Shown here: positions 25,706 to 37,294 of the stretch, piece after piece | How positions within the stretch are numbered: the stretch's first letter is position 1 | How the letters are laid out: each line of letters begins with the position of its first letter | Source of the DNA: Trichuris trichiura | Lineage: Eukaryota > Nematoda > Enoplea > Trichinellida > Trichuridae | NCBI GenBank assembly: GCA_037903355.1 | Contig: JBAJFE010000004.1 | Coordinates: 248,001-312,000, forward strand | Direction of reading: 5' to 3' | Length of the DNA: 64,000 nucleotides | Notes under the pieces: generated by a model | Told to the model about the DNA's origin: nothing | Databases searched by the model: none | Seen by the model: only the letters and a program-made list of their open reading frames with translations | Translations under genes and position numbers: made by a program

Positions 25706-25832
25706 ATTTAACACATAGTTTCTCAACCTTTTTTGCCTCAGGGCCCACCAGGGCTTCCCTAGGCCTGGTCAGGGCCCACCAGGCCCCCCCTAGGCTTTGT
25801 CAGGGCCCACGTTGAGAAACACCGATTTAACA
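25706..25832. mobile_element. hAT-type MITE with 8-bp target duplication
   Basis: The direct 8-mer ATTTAACA stands at 25706-25713 and 25825-25832. Between them is a 111-bp element whose ends are CATAGTTTCTCAAC and the complement of CGGTGTTTCTCAAC. An 8-bp duplication and CA(N)xGTTTCTCAAC-like ends are typical of hAT transposons. The inside holds about two and a half tandem copies of a GC-rich unit containing CAGGGCCCACCAGG. There is no transposase, so it is non-autonomous. Confidence 0.8.
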
Positions 25833-25882
25833 GAACATTCACTCCGCAAAAAAGACAGTTCATTATGATTCATTTCAATTGC

Positions 25883-25976
<94 letters not shown>
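25883..25976. repeat. (AAT)n microsatellite, about 31 copies
   Basis: Uninterrupted AAT tract forming the left arm of a roughly 500-bp foldback whose right arm is the ATT tract at 26293-26379. The long Tyr or Ile runs read from it are not genes. Confidence 0.95.
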
Positions 25977-25978
<2 letters not shown>

Positions 25979-26290
25979 TATATTATTGAGGCTGGAATAT
26001 ATTAATATTATCTTATATTTATCATATAGAGGCAATATTAATATATTCCAGCCTCAAGATAAGAATAATTTATGAGATTTCATAATTTATGAAACCTCAT
26101 AATTCATATGAATTTAGAAGATTTAAATGATAGAATGATATTCATAATGCTTTTATAATATAATATCATTCTTATCTTGAGGCTGGAATATATTAATATT
26201 ATTCTATCTGATATAATATTATCTGTCTTCTATGTCTTATAAATTATTCCTTATTTGTCATAGTTTATCCTGCATATTCTTAAGATAATA

Positions 26291-26292
<2 letters not shown>
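25977..26292. repeat. Nested hairpins between AAT and ATT tracts
   Basis: The 23-bp word GAGGCTGGAATATATTAATA(TTA) occurs three times: plus at about 25988 and 26179, and inverted at about 26035. A further palindrome (TTATGAGATTTCATAA-like) lies between. The whole segment can fold on itself and is flanked by complementary trinucleotide arms. Confidence 0.8.

Positions 26293-26379
<87 letters not shown>
26293..26379. repeat. (ATT)n microsatellite, about 29 copies
   Basis: ATT tract complementary to the AAT tract at 25.9 kb; it closes the foldback. Confidence 0.95.
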
Positions 26380-26381
<2 letters not shown>

Positions 26382-28088
26382 TTGAAGATGTATCTTCTTC
26401 TGCGACAAAATGGTAGTTTTACATAGTCGCATTTTTCACTGCCACGCCCCGTTGTGTTCACACGCATAGTCGTGAATTAGATAGATTCCATATACTATTA
26501 CTGGTATTATTGTTGCTAGCACTAGTGTTAACGTTCCTTGGTGAAATTCCTAATGTAGATAAAATATAATTGCACAACTGAACGTAAGCTTTCGCCAACA
26601 AGTAACGCCATATATTGATGTACAATATTTCTACGCGATAACTTTGACTCATGCCAAGCTAACGGTAGAAGATGAATAGCGGCTTAAAAAGCAAAACCTG
26701 TGAACATACAGATGATTGAGAAGTTCTGAAAAACGCGGGATATAGAAATAGCAAAGTCAGCGGCAGAAAAAAGAACGCATCTCACAAAAAACATCACATT
26801 AATAATAGTTACGATTGATACCTTTTGTTTTCTTAAGGGCTGCCGTCCTATTCGAAAAAGTTGGCTACAAGAACACAAATGCTGAAACGCAATTGTGTTC
26901 GCAGCTGGCGTGTAATACCTCTGTTTTTCGATGCATACAACTTATGAAATACATTTCATAAATCTGTTACAAAGAATTCAATGCCAAAATTTATCTAATG
27001 TGTTAAATATGACCACGCAAAAAGTCAAAGAAATAAGGCAGAATGACGTTTACTGCTAATGACACAAAAGGGCTAGTAAACATGCGCCAAAAAAATACCT
27101 CTGTTCATTTGTTCGGAGACGTCGACTTGCTAAGTACGCATGCCAGCTCAGTCGGGGCAAAACAATCACAGCTTTCTTAGCATATTTCCGTAGATGCAAA
27201 ATTGCAAAACCCTCATGGCAACTCAAGCATTATTAATAATCTGATACTTAACTGCTATGAGGAAGCTGCAAACCTAGATTCGTTTGACGAAGGCTAATAA
27301 CCGCTTTTCTGCAACGGCCTTAGGAAGAGCACTTCTGCTGAACATAGCAGACGTTGAGAAGTGAAGGAGTGACATGTAAAGTAAGAAAAAGAAATGTACT
27401 AATCGCACGTTCGTGAATGACGCACTAAGAATGTTACTTGCAGCTATAGCTACCTTGCATGCTTGTAGTAGAGAAGCAGCAATAAAATCGCTGCTTTACA
27501 AAGCGCACACTGCTTTTTTTAAAATCAAGGCATGATGTTTCTATAGGATAAAAGCGTACGACCAAATCTTTTGAACGGAATAGCTATGAAATAAAATAAT
27601 CAATATTTTGTTTTGTTTAGTAAGACATTTTTCTCCCATTATCGACAATGTGTTCCAACTATATGCCTTTTTTGGTACGCGCGTTTTCCAACCCGTAATC
27701 AATGACGTCGTTAGCTTCAATTCAACCTATTCTAATGGCTTGCTCATCATCGCCCTTTCAAACGTAATGAATACTTTGTTTCTATAAAACTGACGGCTGT
27801 TGAATTACAGCTCTCAATCATTTTTGAAGTGACTTCACTCACACTGAAGAGAATCATGTTGGCCAAACCGTACTCTCACATTTGGCAAGTTGCCTACTGG
27901 CACTTTTTTACTAATCATAAAGTGGCGATTCGCCCGGCTGCCCGCCTTTATTGCATGTAAGCTTATGGAGCAACGTAAACTGGAATCGATCCCCTTCGAA
28001 AACTAATTCAATTGGCACAGAGTACCATGCTCGAACCGACCAGTTAAAGAAGATGGAAAAATGCAGGCAACCCCAAGGGCAACTTTAG
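26380..28088. other. Interval without recognised gene
   Basis: Only short overlapping open frames; no domain, tRNA or clear repeat recognised. Confidence 0.5.
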
Positions 28089-28480
28089 TTGCTAAGAGCT
28101 TTTTCTGATTTCTGCACACTATGCAGTGGAGAACAATGCGCAAGTAGTCGCGACAAAGCTTGTTACCTCATTCTGACTGACGATGTCATGACAGGAAGGA
28201 AAACGATGTATGCTGCCCTCAAAAGTTGTAACAACAGAACTGAGTGCTCAATTCTTCCACAGAGGATGACTTCTCGGATATGTGCTGAAAAAAGAACAGG
28301 TACAGAATCGATGACATCGTTGAGCCGACTGCACGTCCTGGCATAAAGCGAACAGGTAACCATGGCAATACAGAGCGTAGTAGCGAACTTTCTCTTTATG
28401 GACAATCGTTGACTATACGGAACGCTAAAAAATATGACTGGTCGCATCCGGAACAAAAGCTTATGAATTATGTCTTCTGA
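28089..28480 (+). CDS. Possible small cysteine-rich gene (3' exons)
   Basis: After an acceptor (CAACTTTAG at 28088) a 70-codon exon reads FCTLCSGEQCASSRDKAC and continues with three more cysteines to a GT donor at 28300; a 56-nt intron then joins in phase to 28356-28480 with stop. The cysteine spacing recalls secreted three-finger or Ly6-type proteins such as the next gene, but no signal-peptide exon with an ATG was found upstream, so the model is incomplete. The opposite strand is also open for 136 codons across the same bases, which weakens the call. Confidence 0.3.
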
Positions 28481-28482
28481 GG

Positions 28483-28990
28483 AAGCGACTTCGTTCATCA
28501 CTGGGATGCATAGGCATTGGACGAGCGATATGTACGCTAAGTTTAGCATAGACGAGAAATGCGCATTCGTCACAATGGAAGTTCAGCGACGAACATTTGG
28601 TGTAGCAATGAATGAGTCGTTAAATGTGTAGGAGCGGCAGAAAAACAGGTTACCGCCTCTTTTCCGAACAACAAGCAGGCCGGTGGTATCGGTCTCCAGA
28701 AATGACAACGTGTACTTTCGACTTGGGCGGATGGGATCCACTGGCCAATGCAAAGTATAAAGAAGAGAAGAATAAACAAATCGATGCAAAAGTTGGTTGT
28801 TCAACGTCCGCAATTCTTTGCTCCCCATCAAAGAGGCTGCCATCGCCACATATCGATCAAAGTAGCTCTCCCACCAGAGCCGCGAACGGTCGCACTCTTG
28901 GACATGATCTGCATTGGCAGCCCGTTGGCAAATACTTGACAAGAATAAGCAGCAACCTGTCAAAAGTTGTCAAGTTTAGCCCAGCTCTAG
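28483..28990. other. Coding-like stretch, strand unresolved
   Basis: The minus strand is open for 126 codons (28583-28963, no ATG start, containing CDRSRLWWESYFDRYV) and the plus strand for 132 codons (28624-29022). Both cannot be ordinary genes. I recognise neither. It lies between the small cysteine-rich candidate and the Ly6-like gene. Confidence 0.25.
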
Positions 28991-29037
28991 TCGCTTCCGT
29001 CACGGTTGCCCATTCGAGCTAGACAAGAACTCGGACC

Positions 29038-31303
29038 ATGGGATCATTTGCCTCCATGATTACCTTGAATTTTATGGCCATCACCTTCGCCTCGCCTGGT
29101 ATACATGGTAAGTCAGTTAGTTACGATATGCACCTATAGCCTTTGTTGTAAAGTTCAAACAAGGCGGTACTATACCAGCGGAAAGCAGGAAATGTCTCTG
29201 CTTTTCAAAAACGCTCAACAAAGGGTTGAAATTTCCTTAAAAGGACTGTATTGTACAGTCAGGCAGACAGTACCTGAAAATGCTTACGCCGCTATCGTAC
29301 TGCTCAATGAATTCAATAAAAAAAAGTGGGCAGCTGTTAAAGGGTGCATTTTCGAACTGGATTCGATTAATTAAGTCTCCAAAATATCGAACGGAGCCGG
29401 TTTCGCCAAATTAAAATGCTAATTTCCATTTCTGATAGGTCCGTCGACCGCGCAGCGGCTCCAAAAAGGGAAAGTTGGCCTTTTATTGGCGCAATATGTG
29501 TTTAGTAATCGTATTCGCGATAGAACGATTGTGTTTTTTGCACGGTTTTCCTTCGTAACGCCAATTTGCAAGCATTCCAATGGCGCTCATGCTTCCCTTA
29601 ACGTCAAGTGTGGCTGATTTGTCGACACCTTCCGTTCGTGCCAGCTGTCGACTCAGTCTTCATTTGATCGACCGTTTGATTTGCCGCTTGGTTAATGGAC
29701 TATTTTCTTCGGCAACGAAAGCAGCTGCGCGTAACACTATAAGCCGCCTACTGTTTATATATAACAGTGCAAATAAGACGAGACAGCCGGACAGCCTGAA
29801 GTAGGTTGCTAGTAGACATCACTATGCCTGACCCGATTCTAAATCTGCTTTTATGATATGCCTTTGTAAGCTGAAGAATTACGTTCTCTGAGTGGTTTTT
29901 AAAAGCTTGGCATTTGCCGAGCTAAGTTAAGCCGCTCCAGTCGCCACGGATGCGAAAGAAGAAGTTTCTAAGCTAACGGGCCTTCTGTTTACAGCAAACA
30001 TTTATGAGAATGATCAGCAATTTGCTCCAGGTAAAGCCATTGTACACTGCAGCGAAAAACGTTTCTAAATTTTAAGCACTGTTGTGTAACAGTATTTCTA
30101 CGCACATTTTAAAACTCACTGTTTCATCACGAGTACGTGTCGTTGTTCAAAAAACTAGTTGCACCCTTCAACTAGTTTTTGCAGCGTCAGCAGCCTCAAA
30201 GTTACCCTCAAAACTTCCAATGCAGACTGCAAAGAACAAATTCGTCGTCATATTTTCAAAAACGCCCACGCGGATAGGTACCAGCATTCGGGAAAGCGCA
30301 TACGACATTTCTGTGCATGTTAGCAATTATTTTCGCCGGCGCTGCTCGACCACTGAAAACAAGGCCTATAAAGCATGCGATTACAAAAGATAAAAGCCCT
30401 TGTAGAAACTTCTAAGCAATATAACATAATCAAATGTTAATCATTTCTATTTCTTCCGCGTACTGCATTTATGAAAAAAAGCTTGTACTTAAATGCCCAA
30501 CTAAAATTATCACTTGTCTGAAAATATTTTACTTACTTTAAGTAAACATGTACTTTGCTATGCGTCGGTTACTTCGTTCAACAAAGAAAATCGTTTTCAG
30601 TTCTTGTAGCGCCTGTAAATCATATTACTGTTATTTTGAAATTTTGAATTTGTTTACGATTTGCCATTCAGCTTTACTGAACTTATGTGCATAGTTTCGC
30701 GCATGCATCATTGGTACGCGAACGTAGGTGTGGCATGTTTAAAAAAGCTTTTCGTTGGCAAGACTATAGAATAACAGTTCATATCTTTGCAGGTTTTCAA
30801 AAGCAGCCGGGCAAAAATTTTTCCTACTGCTTGTCGTGTATTGGTTCCGAGTCTGCAAATATGACCTACGACGGCTTGGAAGTGTACCTGAAGGAAAAGC
30901 GAATGCGGTTGCCTGAATTTCATTCGCACTGCAGGGAAAGCCGGCCAACGGAAACTGCCGGCCGCCGTTCCGTACCAATATACTATTGCCCTAGCGGGGC
31001 ATGCGTCAAGATCAAAGGGATTTTCAAAGGTGACCTTGCCGTTTTATGCCTTCAAATGAACTAGCCATACCTTATCTAGACCAAACGTTCATTGTTAGGG
31101 AATGCTGGGACCGTTTATGGAACCAACCACTCAAGCATGGCTGGGAAGGTTGCACCTTCTTCGATGCCATGGCCGATACGGAGGCGCATATATGCGTATG
31201 TCGCTCCAATGATATGTGCAACTCAGGATCTATTGACTTTGGAAGCTTAGCAATGTTCGCGCCAGGCATTTTCATACTGTTAAACGCGATTTTCCTACCT
31301 TAA
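29038..31303 (+). CDS. GPI-anchored Ly6/Quiver-like protein
   Basis: Exons 29038-29107, 30793-31029 and 31080-31303 join in phase to 176 residues. The first exon gives a signal peptide (MGSFASMITLNFMAITFASP); the mature part starts near YCLSC and ends CVCRSNDMCNS, followed by a hydrophobic tail (about 20 residues, to IFLLNAIFLP-like end) with no basic residues, as expected for GPI attachment. Paired cysteines (YCLSC, C in HC, YYCPSGAC, REC, GC, CVCRSNDMC) match the three-finger Ly6/QVR pattern, and NMT and NFS are possible glycosylation sites. Such proteins in insects and nematodes tune ion channels and acetylcholine receptors at neurons and muscle; that role here is inferred. The first intron is 1.7 kb, the second only 50 nt. 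Confidence 0.8.
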
Positions 31304-31581
31304 AATACAGGTACTTCCCCTTTGCCGCAGGCGGTAAGCAGCTTCAAAATGGTCACGCCTAAGACGCGGACACGACTTGTAATAAAAGTGGCGTACACAA
31401 TGAGCTTTATAAAGCCAGCTGAAGGCAGATTGAGCGAAACGGAACGGCGCGGTGGAAAGACAAGTATGGCAATGGTCGGCATTGTCAGATAGGGCAAAGA
31501 AGACTTTGTTGGCCAACATGCATCGAGCTCACTGGGCACAGAAGCGTTGAGATTCAGAAATTAAAGGCATGTACACTTCCG

Positions 31582-32450
31582 TCATTCGTTACCAACTAAT
31601 TCTTGAACAGCAGCGTATACGATATCAAATGCCTTGCGGTAACCCGAATCAGTCAAGTGAAAATAGTCGTACATGTCCGCTCGTTCTATGGTTCCGTCGC
31701 TACCTAAAAGTAAGTAGACGAAAAATCTACAGAAACAAAAGAACAGACCGCTAACCGACAAGTCCTTCGGTGATATCGAGTACTTCGCAGTTAGGAAAAT
31801 GTTGTACGGCTTTGACGAGGCCAGCGTTAATAAGCATAACTAATTCGCGCCTCTTGTTTGGTTTGTGTCCGCAGGGAGGAATTTTCTGGAGCAAAGCAGT
31901 TAGAACCTTCTAAAATGGGAGCCGCGGTTTCCTTCTTCCTACCAACAGTAGTATCTTTGCTTGCGGTTGCTTTGCACAAATGATATCCACTATTGCCGCA
32001 ATGCCGGAAAGAACTTGATCAGCCGTCTGGTTACGGTTGTTCGAACCAACAAGAAGCACTACGACCTTGAATTCCTTTTTTTGCAAATCACTTTTTCGAT
32101 TGGAACAAAAAAAACCTACCTTTGGATGAATGCATTCCAATTCCCCGTTTAAAACTCGCCAAAGCACGTTGGACGTGTTGTCGCCTCGGATACCAAAGCA
32201 TAAACAATGGAACTGTTCAAAGAGATCATGATAGGTCAGCGTCTGCTCCAAGCAAGCAATGTGCGAATCTCCAATGAACACAACGTCCGGTTCTTTTGCC
32301 TTTGCTTCGGCGACGTATTTTTCATGCTGAAAATTAAAAAAACGTTTAAAAGCAGAAGTCGATAATTTGGCCTACGAGATCAAGCCACCGTCCATCACCA
32401 TCCACATCCTCTTGGGGACTTGCAATAGAGCCATCACACAAAATTGACAT
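31582..32450 (-). CDS. PAFAH1B2: PAF acetylhydrolase 1B catalytic (alpha) subunit
   Basis: Exons 32376-32450, 32120-32326, 31943-32065, 31756-31885, 31582-31703 join in phase to 218 residues (human subunits are about 230). An SGNH hydrolase that removes the sn-2 acetyl group of platelet-activating factor; in animals the dimer binds LIS1. The nucleophile block is DVVFIGDSH (Ser46), the oxyanion block GSNN (about 101-104), and the catalytic Asp/His lie in MYDYFHLT (Asp191, His194). FGIRGDN and VLWRVLNGELE also match the family closely. The start ATG is followed by the expected acidic, DGRW-containing N-terminus. Convergent with the Ly6-like gene, 278 bp apart. Four small introns (50-56 nt). Confidence 0.93.
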
Positions 32451-34396
32451 GGTAGATGCTCACACTCGAACGATCAAGTCGTCAGCCAACAAAAATAACT
32501 GGATGGAGAATTGATCACGTCAAGTTGTCGTTAATGGGATTCTAATTTATGCAACGACGTGAGCAGTTACCGGTTCGATCCACCAAACGTTAAAGAATGT
32601 CAACAGATTAAGTCAACTGGTGGTGAAGCTACGTAAGCGGCTTAGCTGGCTCTTTACGTGCGTCCACAGCTAACCACTGAACCACTGAGAAAATAAACGT
32701 AAGAATGCTTCTTGCCAAATGCAGGGAATATCTGTTTTCCAACTAGGCACCAAAGAGTTAAGTTTCCTAAGGCAAGCAGTTGTTATGGAAAGAATAAATA
32801 TCACACTGGCGGTCCGTTGCAATGCTCAAACAACCAAAACTTACCAGATGATGGGCAAGTAGGCTTGTCAGGGAAAGATAATGCACAGACAGCAGTAGTT
32901 GAAGCTGGAAATGTACAGAAAGGTTCGAAAATAAAAATGATGCTCACGTTGAGTGCATAGCAGTAGGTTTCAGTCGTTATTTTCAAACCTTTTCTAAGCA
33001 CTGAAATGTAAGAGTCGTTTAAGTAACAAACAAAAAAATCATTTCGCTTAGCGGGTTGGATAAATACGTAAAACATGTTCAGTTGGCGTAACTATAAATA
33101 AAATGTGCTTGGTAACGTGACGAAACTATTCGAATGAAAGCATCATCAAAAGTTACGAAATAAGTGTGCGGGAAACATTTTGTTGACTGCTAATTTCTGC
33201 CATGATTAGGATGTTTACAAGAAAAATTTTACGGGAAGTAGGTCATTTTACTTGTCAACATACAGTAAACCTACCTGCGAACGTTTCATGCTGAGATTAA
33301 GCCACGGCTTTTCTAGTCGCCTCAGATATGTGTAATTAAACTACCAAAGTGTCCTACCGACGAGTAGACAAGCATATTGTTAGAGAAAAAGGAAATGTTT
33401 TTTTTCATACGCTTCGCTGGTCTTCTTGATCCTTGGTCGCGATATTCCCTCCCTATCACTTGTGTAGTTTAATTACAGACTTCTACAACAGCGGAGAAAA
33501 TCGTGGCGGGTCTCTCCTTCCTTATGCTTGCAAACAGTACAGTATTTCGGAGAATAATCAGGTTTGATCTGTTTGTAAACGTACAGTAAAGGAGATGCTT
33601 CGCGCCTTTTGTTTGGGAAATGCAGGTTCCTTGCTGTTGAGCATGCCGGTTATCCTAAGCCAAGCCAAAATATAAGCTGTACGTTTAAATATATGCTTAG
33701 GAAAGGTCAGAAAACTATAGACGGCAAAGTCATAGTACGACGGCGGGCGCAAGACAGAAAAATCTGGCCTGTGTCTTACTGTATGCTTACGATTAGAACT
33801 AAGGTGTCTGTTGTCAGGATTACTGCGATGTTTGCAGGCAAATAGAAGACCCGCAAACTGTCCTCGTCAATCCTTTTTAATAGATAAGAGTTTGTATAAA
33901 GCTTTGCCATGTTCTCGGCCGTTGAAAGGTTCTACAGTAATCAAAATTCAACAAGTTCTGTTCGACGTATTTTTAGAGTAGCCGTAAATATATTCAGGTA
34001 GTCACAATTAGCACTTCAACGTTAAATCATGATTTTTAATGAAATTCAGAAAAAATGTCTCTCCTCTACAGGACGCTGAAAGAAACAAAATGTTGCTTAG
34101 GCTTTCTGCAGGCGTATCTCTTAAAATTCTTCATACAAAAGTGCCGCGGTTTGCTTTTTGGTGCGTTTAGTTCACCAACTGTGATGATTCAGTGCCAAAC
34201 AAAACGGATAGGCGCAATTTGTATGTGAAAATCACGTTTATAATGGAATTGATTGGTATAGTTGATTTCTTCTTTTTTGTTAATAAAAAGCTTTGACATT
34301 CGTCTTTTTGAGCAACTGTTTAGAAAATTACTGAAAAGTAAATTAATACGTACTTTTTTTTTGAACACAGGGTGTTTCTTAACGGGGCAGTGGATC
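32451..34396. other. Interval without recognised gene
   Basis: Upstream of the PAF-acetylhydrolase gene. Short overlapping frames only. A GTGGTTCAGTGGTTAG-like word near 32.67 kb (minus) recalls a tRNA A box, but no matching B box or acceptor stem follows. Confidence 0.5.
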
Positions 34397-34907
34397 TTCA
34401 TCACTACTTCATACGGTATGTGTTCTTGCCCGTTGATGGGTTCTGAAATTAAACCGAAGCAAATGCCCTACCAACGGATGGATGAGCAATTATTAAGGAA
34501 AAATACAGAACACATTCTTAACAGTTTCGGAGCTTTCGGGACTAACCTTGTCCCGTCGTCAGCGATGGTGGTAATGGTCTTGCCCGTTGATGGGTTCTGA
34601 AATTAAACCGAAGCAAATGCCTAACCAACGGATGGATGAGCAATTATTAAGGAAAAATACAGAACAAATTCTTAACAGTTTCGGAGCTTTCGGGACTAAC
34701 CTTTCCCATCGTCAGCGATGGTGGTAATGGTTACCACCATCGCTGACGACGGGACAAGGTTAGTCCCGAAAGCTACGAACTGTTAAGTGTTTGTTCTGTA
34801 TTTTTCCTTAATAATTGCTCATCCATCCGTTGGTAGGGCATTTGCTTCGGTTTAATTTCAGAACCCATCAACGGGCAAGAACACATACCGTATGAAGTAG
34901 TGATGAA
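34397..34907. repeat. Compound direct-plus-inverted repeat
   Basis: A unit of about 154 bp beginning CTTGCCCGTTGATGGGTTCT and ending GATGGTGGTAATGGT stands twice in tandem (about 34424-34577 and 34578-34730) and is followed at once by an inverted copy (34731-34870s). An outer flank TTCATCACTACTTCATACGG at 34397 is matched by its complement ending at 34907. The copies differ at few sites, so the element is young. Open frames read across it are not genes. Confidence 0.9.
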
Positions 34908-35633
34908 TAATACGTACTTTAACTTTTTAAAAAATGACGAATAGGGTAGGCCAAGAGGAACAAAATAAGTTGCTGCTTTTAATAAGGGAAGGAAAATTTG
35001 ACCTGTCAATTTGTTTGGAAGTTTTTCAAGCAAAACCCTTTCCAGGGGCTGCATTATTATGGGAGGTTCTCAGTGTAATTTTCTTAACTGAGTTTTATGT
35101 TACTGACGATTAGCCTTGGGCTTAAGAATATCTTGCGTTTCGATTGCCATATTTAGCTTGGTCTGATTTGTCAGCGTTTTTATTAAGACTCCTGCCCATC
35201 CATTCTTTGACACTATACTTATTTAGTTTAACTTTAAATACTTGTTTAAAACGATGAAGCATTATTGCTTGTTGCAATTGTCAGGGCAAGCCATGTCCAT
35301 CACGAGAAGCCTACGACGAGAGGAGCCTGAGAATCGTTTTATTTTGTGCGTACAGTACCTAACCTGCTTTTAGTTAGTTGGTCATTCTGCTGTGTCTTTC
35401 TGTAGTGTTGCCTGTTCTTACAAGTAACAGCTGTCCTACTCGCTCTCAAATCCCAACAGCAGTATAACAACTCCTAATGTTTTTCGCGGAATTTTGACCT
35501 GTTGTTTGTTAAACGTTTATTGCAAAAACGTTTTATACGTCAAAATCGTTTATTTCTGTTACTTATTGAGAACCAGAAGCGAGAAGACACGACAATAGTT
35601 CGCTTGCTAACATTAATAACTATTACGGAGCAG

Positions 35634-35762
35634 TCAGTTAATCTTTACGTTCTCGTCTCGACGGGCGCGAAATGTCTTCCTCCCTTTCATTACATACGCA
35701 GCGTACAGCATGGCTGCTGCAGCTACCAATGGTAAGCTGATGTATCCGTATCTAATTCGCAT
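35634..35762 (-). CDS. 42-residue membrane microprotein, left palindrome copy
   Basis: ATG at 35762, stop at 35636. The product starts MRIRYGYISLPLVAAAAMLY, has one hydrophobic segment (about residues 8-24), then a basic tail KGRKTFRARR and DENVKIN. This is the layout of small single-pass mitochondrial or ER proteins, but I do not recognise a family. The frame is open upstream to 35837, but the ATG is preceded by CCGTAAG, an acceptor-like site 3 nt away, as in other genes here. It differs from the right copy at residue 9 (Ser for Gly). Confidence 0.45.
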   Translation of the reverse strand: MRIRYGYISLPLVAAAAMLYAAYVMKGRKTFRARRDENVKIN

Positions 35763-35908
35763 ATTCTTACGGAGCGAATGACCAACCAACCTTTTGCTAG
35801 CAATGCAACAAGCTACAATATATTGTATTGCTAGCAAAAGGAATACAATATATTGTAGCTTGTTGCATTGCTAGCAAAAGGTTGGCTGGTCATTCGCTCC
35901 GTAAGAAT

Positions 35909-36037
35909 ATGCGAATTAGATACGGATACATCGGCTTACCATTGGTAGCTGCAGCAGCCATGCTGTACGCTGCGTATGTAATGAAAGGGAGGAAGACATT
36001 TCGCGCCCGTCGAGATGAGAACGTAAAGATTAACTGA
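35909..36037 (+). CDS. 42-residue membrane microprotein, right palindrome copy
   Basis: Mirror copy of the left frame: ATG at 35909, stop at 36037, reading MRIRYGYIGLPLVAAAAMLY and the same basic tail. Only two of 129 bases differ between copies, one silent (GAC/GAT) and one Ser/Gly. AATAAA-type polyadenylation words follow within about 120 nt (near 36119 and 36155). Function unknown; a membrane anchor with the tail facing the more negative compartment side is an inference. Confidence 0.5.
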   Translation: MRIRYGYIGLPLVAAAAMLYAAYVMKGRKTFRARRDENVKIN

Positions 36038-36391
36038 CTGCTCCGTAATAGTTATTAATGTTAGCAAGCGAACTATTGTAATCGTGTCTTCTCGCTTCTG
36101 GTTCTCAATAAGTAACAGAAATAAACGATTATGACGTATAAAACGTTTTTGCAATAAACGTTTAACAAACAACAGGTCAAAATTCCGCGAAAAACATTAG
36201 GAATGGTTATACTGCTGTTGGGATTTGACAGCGAGTAGGACAGCTGTTACTTGTAAGAACAGGCAACACTACAGATAGACACAGCAGAATGACCGACTAA
36301 CTAAAAGCAGGTTAGGTACTGTACGCACTAGATAAAACGATTCTCAGGTTCCTCTCGTCGTAGGCTTCTCGTGAAGGACATGGCTTATCCT

Positions 36392-37294
36392 AACACCCGT
36401 TACGAAAAAAAGAGAAAAAAGAAAAAAATATAGCCATTCCACAGCAATGCTAAGGCAGTAGTGGGCAGTAAAGTCTTGACATGCAACTCTGAAATTAAAT
36501 TGCATTCCCCGCGCTTCAGAAACGGCCTAGTCCGGAAGAAGTGTAAAGTTTTTTAACCCTGCAGAAGGCAGAACATTGCATTTTCCAATCAAATCGCGCG
36601 AATGTTTAAAGTGCGGCATACAATGTGAACTTGAAAATCAGATAAAAAGTACGCAAGAGGACGTACTGGTTTACGGTATTGGCGCATCTTGCATTTTCGG
36701 TGTTCTGATCGTTGGACAAACGTAAGTTGCTTCCTGTTTGTGCGTAACAAATAAGTTATTAAATAAGCAGTATATATGCACCTTCCGTTAGCGCTAATCC
36801 GAATATTAATGACTTGAAGTCAAATGCCACCCGTGTTTCAGCTTATAGCTAACTGGATCTGTTGGTTTGTGTTCAATCGTTTGCATGTTTATCTTTCGTC
36901 TTTCACTTGTGAATTACGTTTTGCATTTTCCGTTCCGACACTTTCTACCTTTTACAACAAGTTGTCGGCAACATAGAAAGCTCAGTACTATCATCTCACT
37001 TATCCATTTTTCTGTTTTGCCCTATCGCTTCGATTAGTTAATCTTTTCCTTGTATGTTCGACTATCTAACCTAGAATTCTTTTTTATCACATCTTTGTCA
37101 TTTAAAAGTTGATCTGTTGGCTTGCTGTTGACGATACGAGGTATAGCTCAAGAGTAGCTCGTTCAGTACGTTTAATGCACTTGCGCTTTCTATTCACAGT
37201 AACAGTTAGGACTTTGAAAAGTCTTTTTTATCTCTCTGTGGGATGTGTTTGCTTTGCGATGCATTACGTCTTGTCTTTTTTTTAGTTTCCTTTC
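36392..37294. other. Upstream region of the dsRNA-binding protein gene
   Basis: No coding frame recognised. A long pyrimidine run ending TTTTTTTTAG sits 9 nt before the next start codon, so 5'-UTR splicing or spliced-leader addition is likely at 37285. Confidence 0.5.

Larger units (their letters stand above)
35283..36391. repeat. 1.1-kb near-perfect palindrome
   Basis: The arms 35283-35828 and 35843-36391 (about 546 and 549 bp) are inverted copies differing at only a few percent of sites, separated by a 14-nt spacer. Each arm carries the same 43-codon reading frame pointing outward from the centre. The arms have already begun to diverge with both single-base changes and small indels, which argues against a simple assembly fold-over, though that remains possible. 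Confidence 0.92.

Noticed and set aside
25790..26467. Open frames with long Tyr or Ile runs
   Set aside because: They are read-through of AAT/ATT microsatellites, with no conserved flanks or splice context.
32521..32700. Possible tRNA or tRNA-derived element
   Set aside because: An A-box-like word on minus and GGTTCGATCC on plus are on opposite strands; no cloverleaf forms.
34262..35054. Open frames of 112 and 93 codons
   Set aside because: They run across the compound repeat and encode the same repeat in both orientations.
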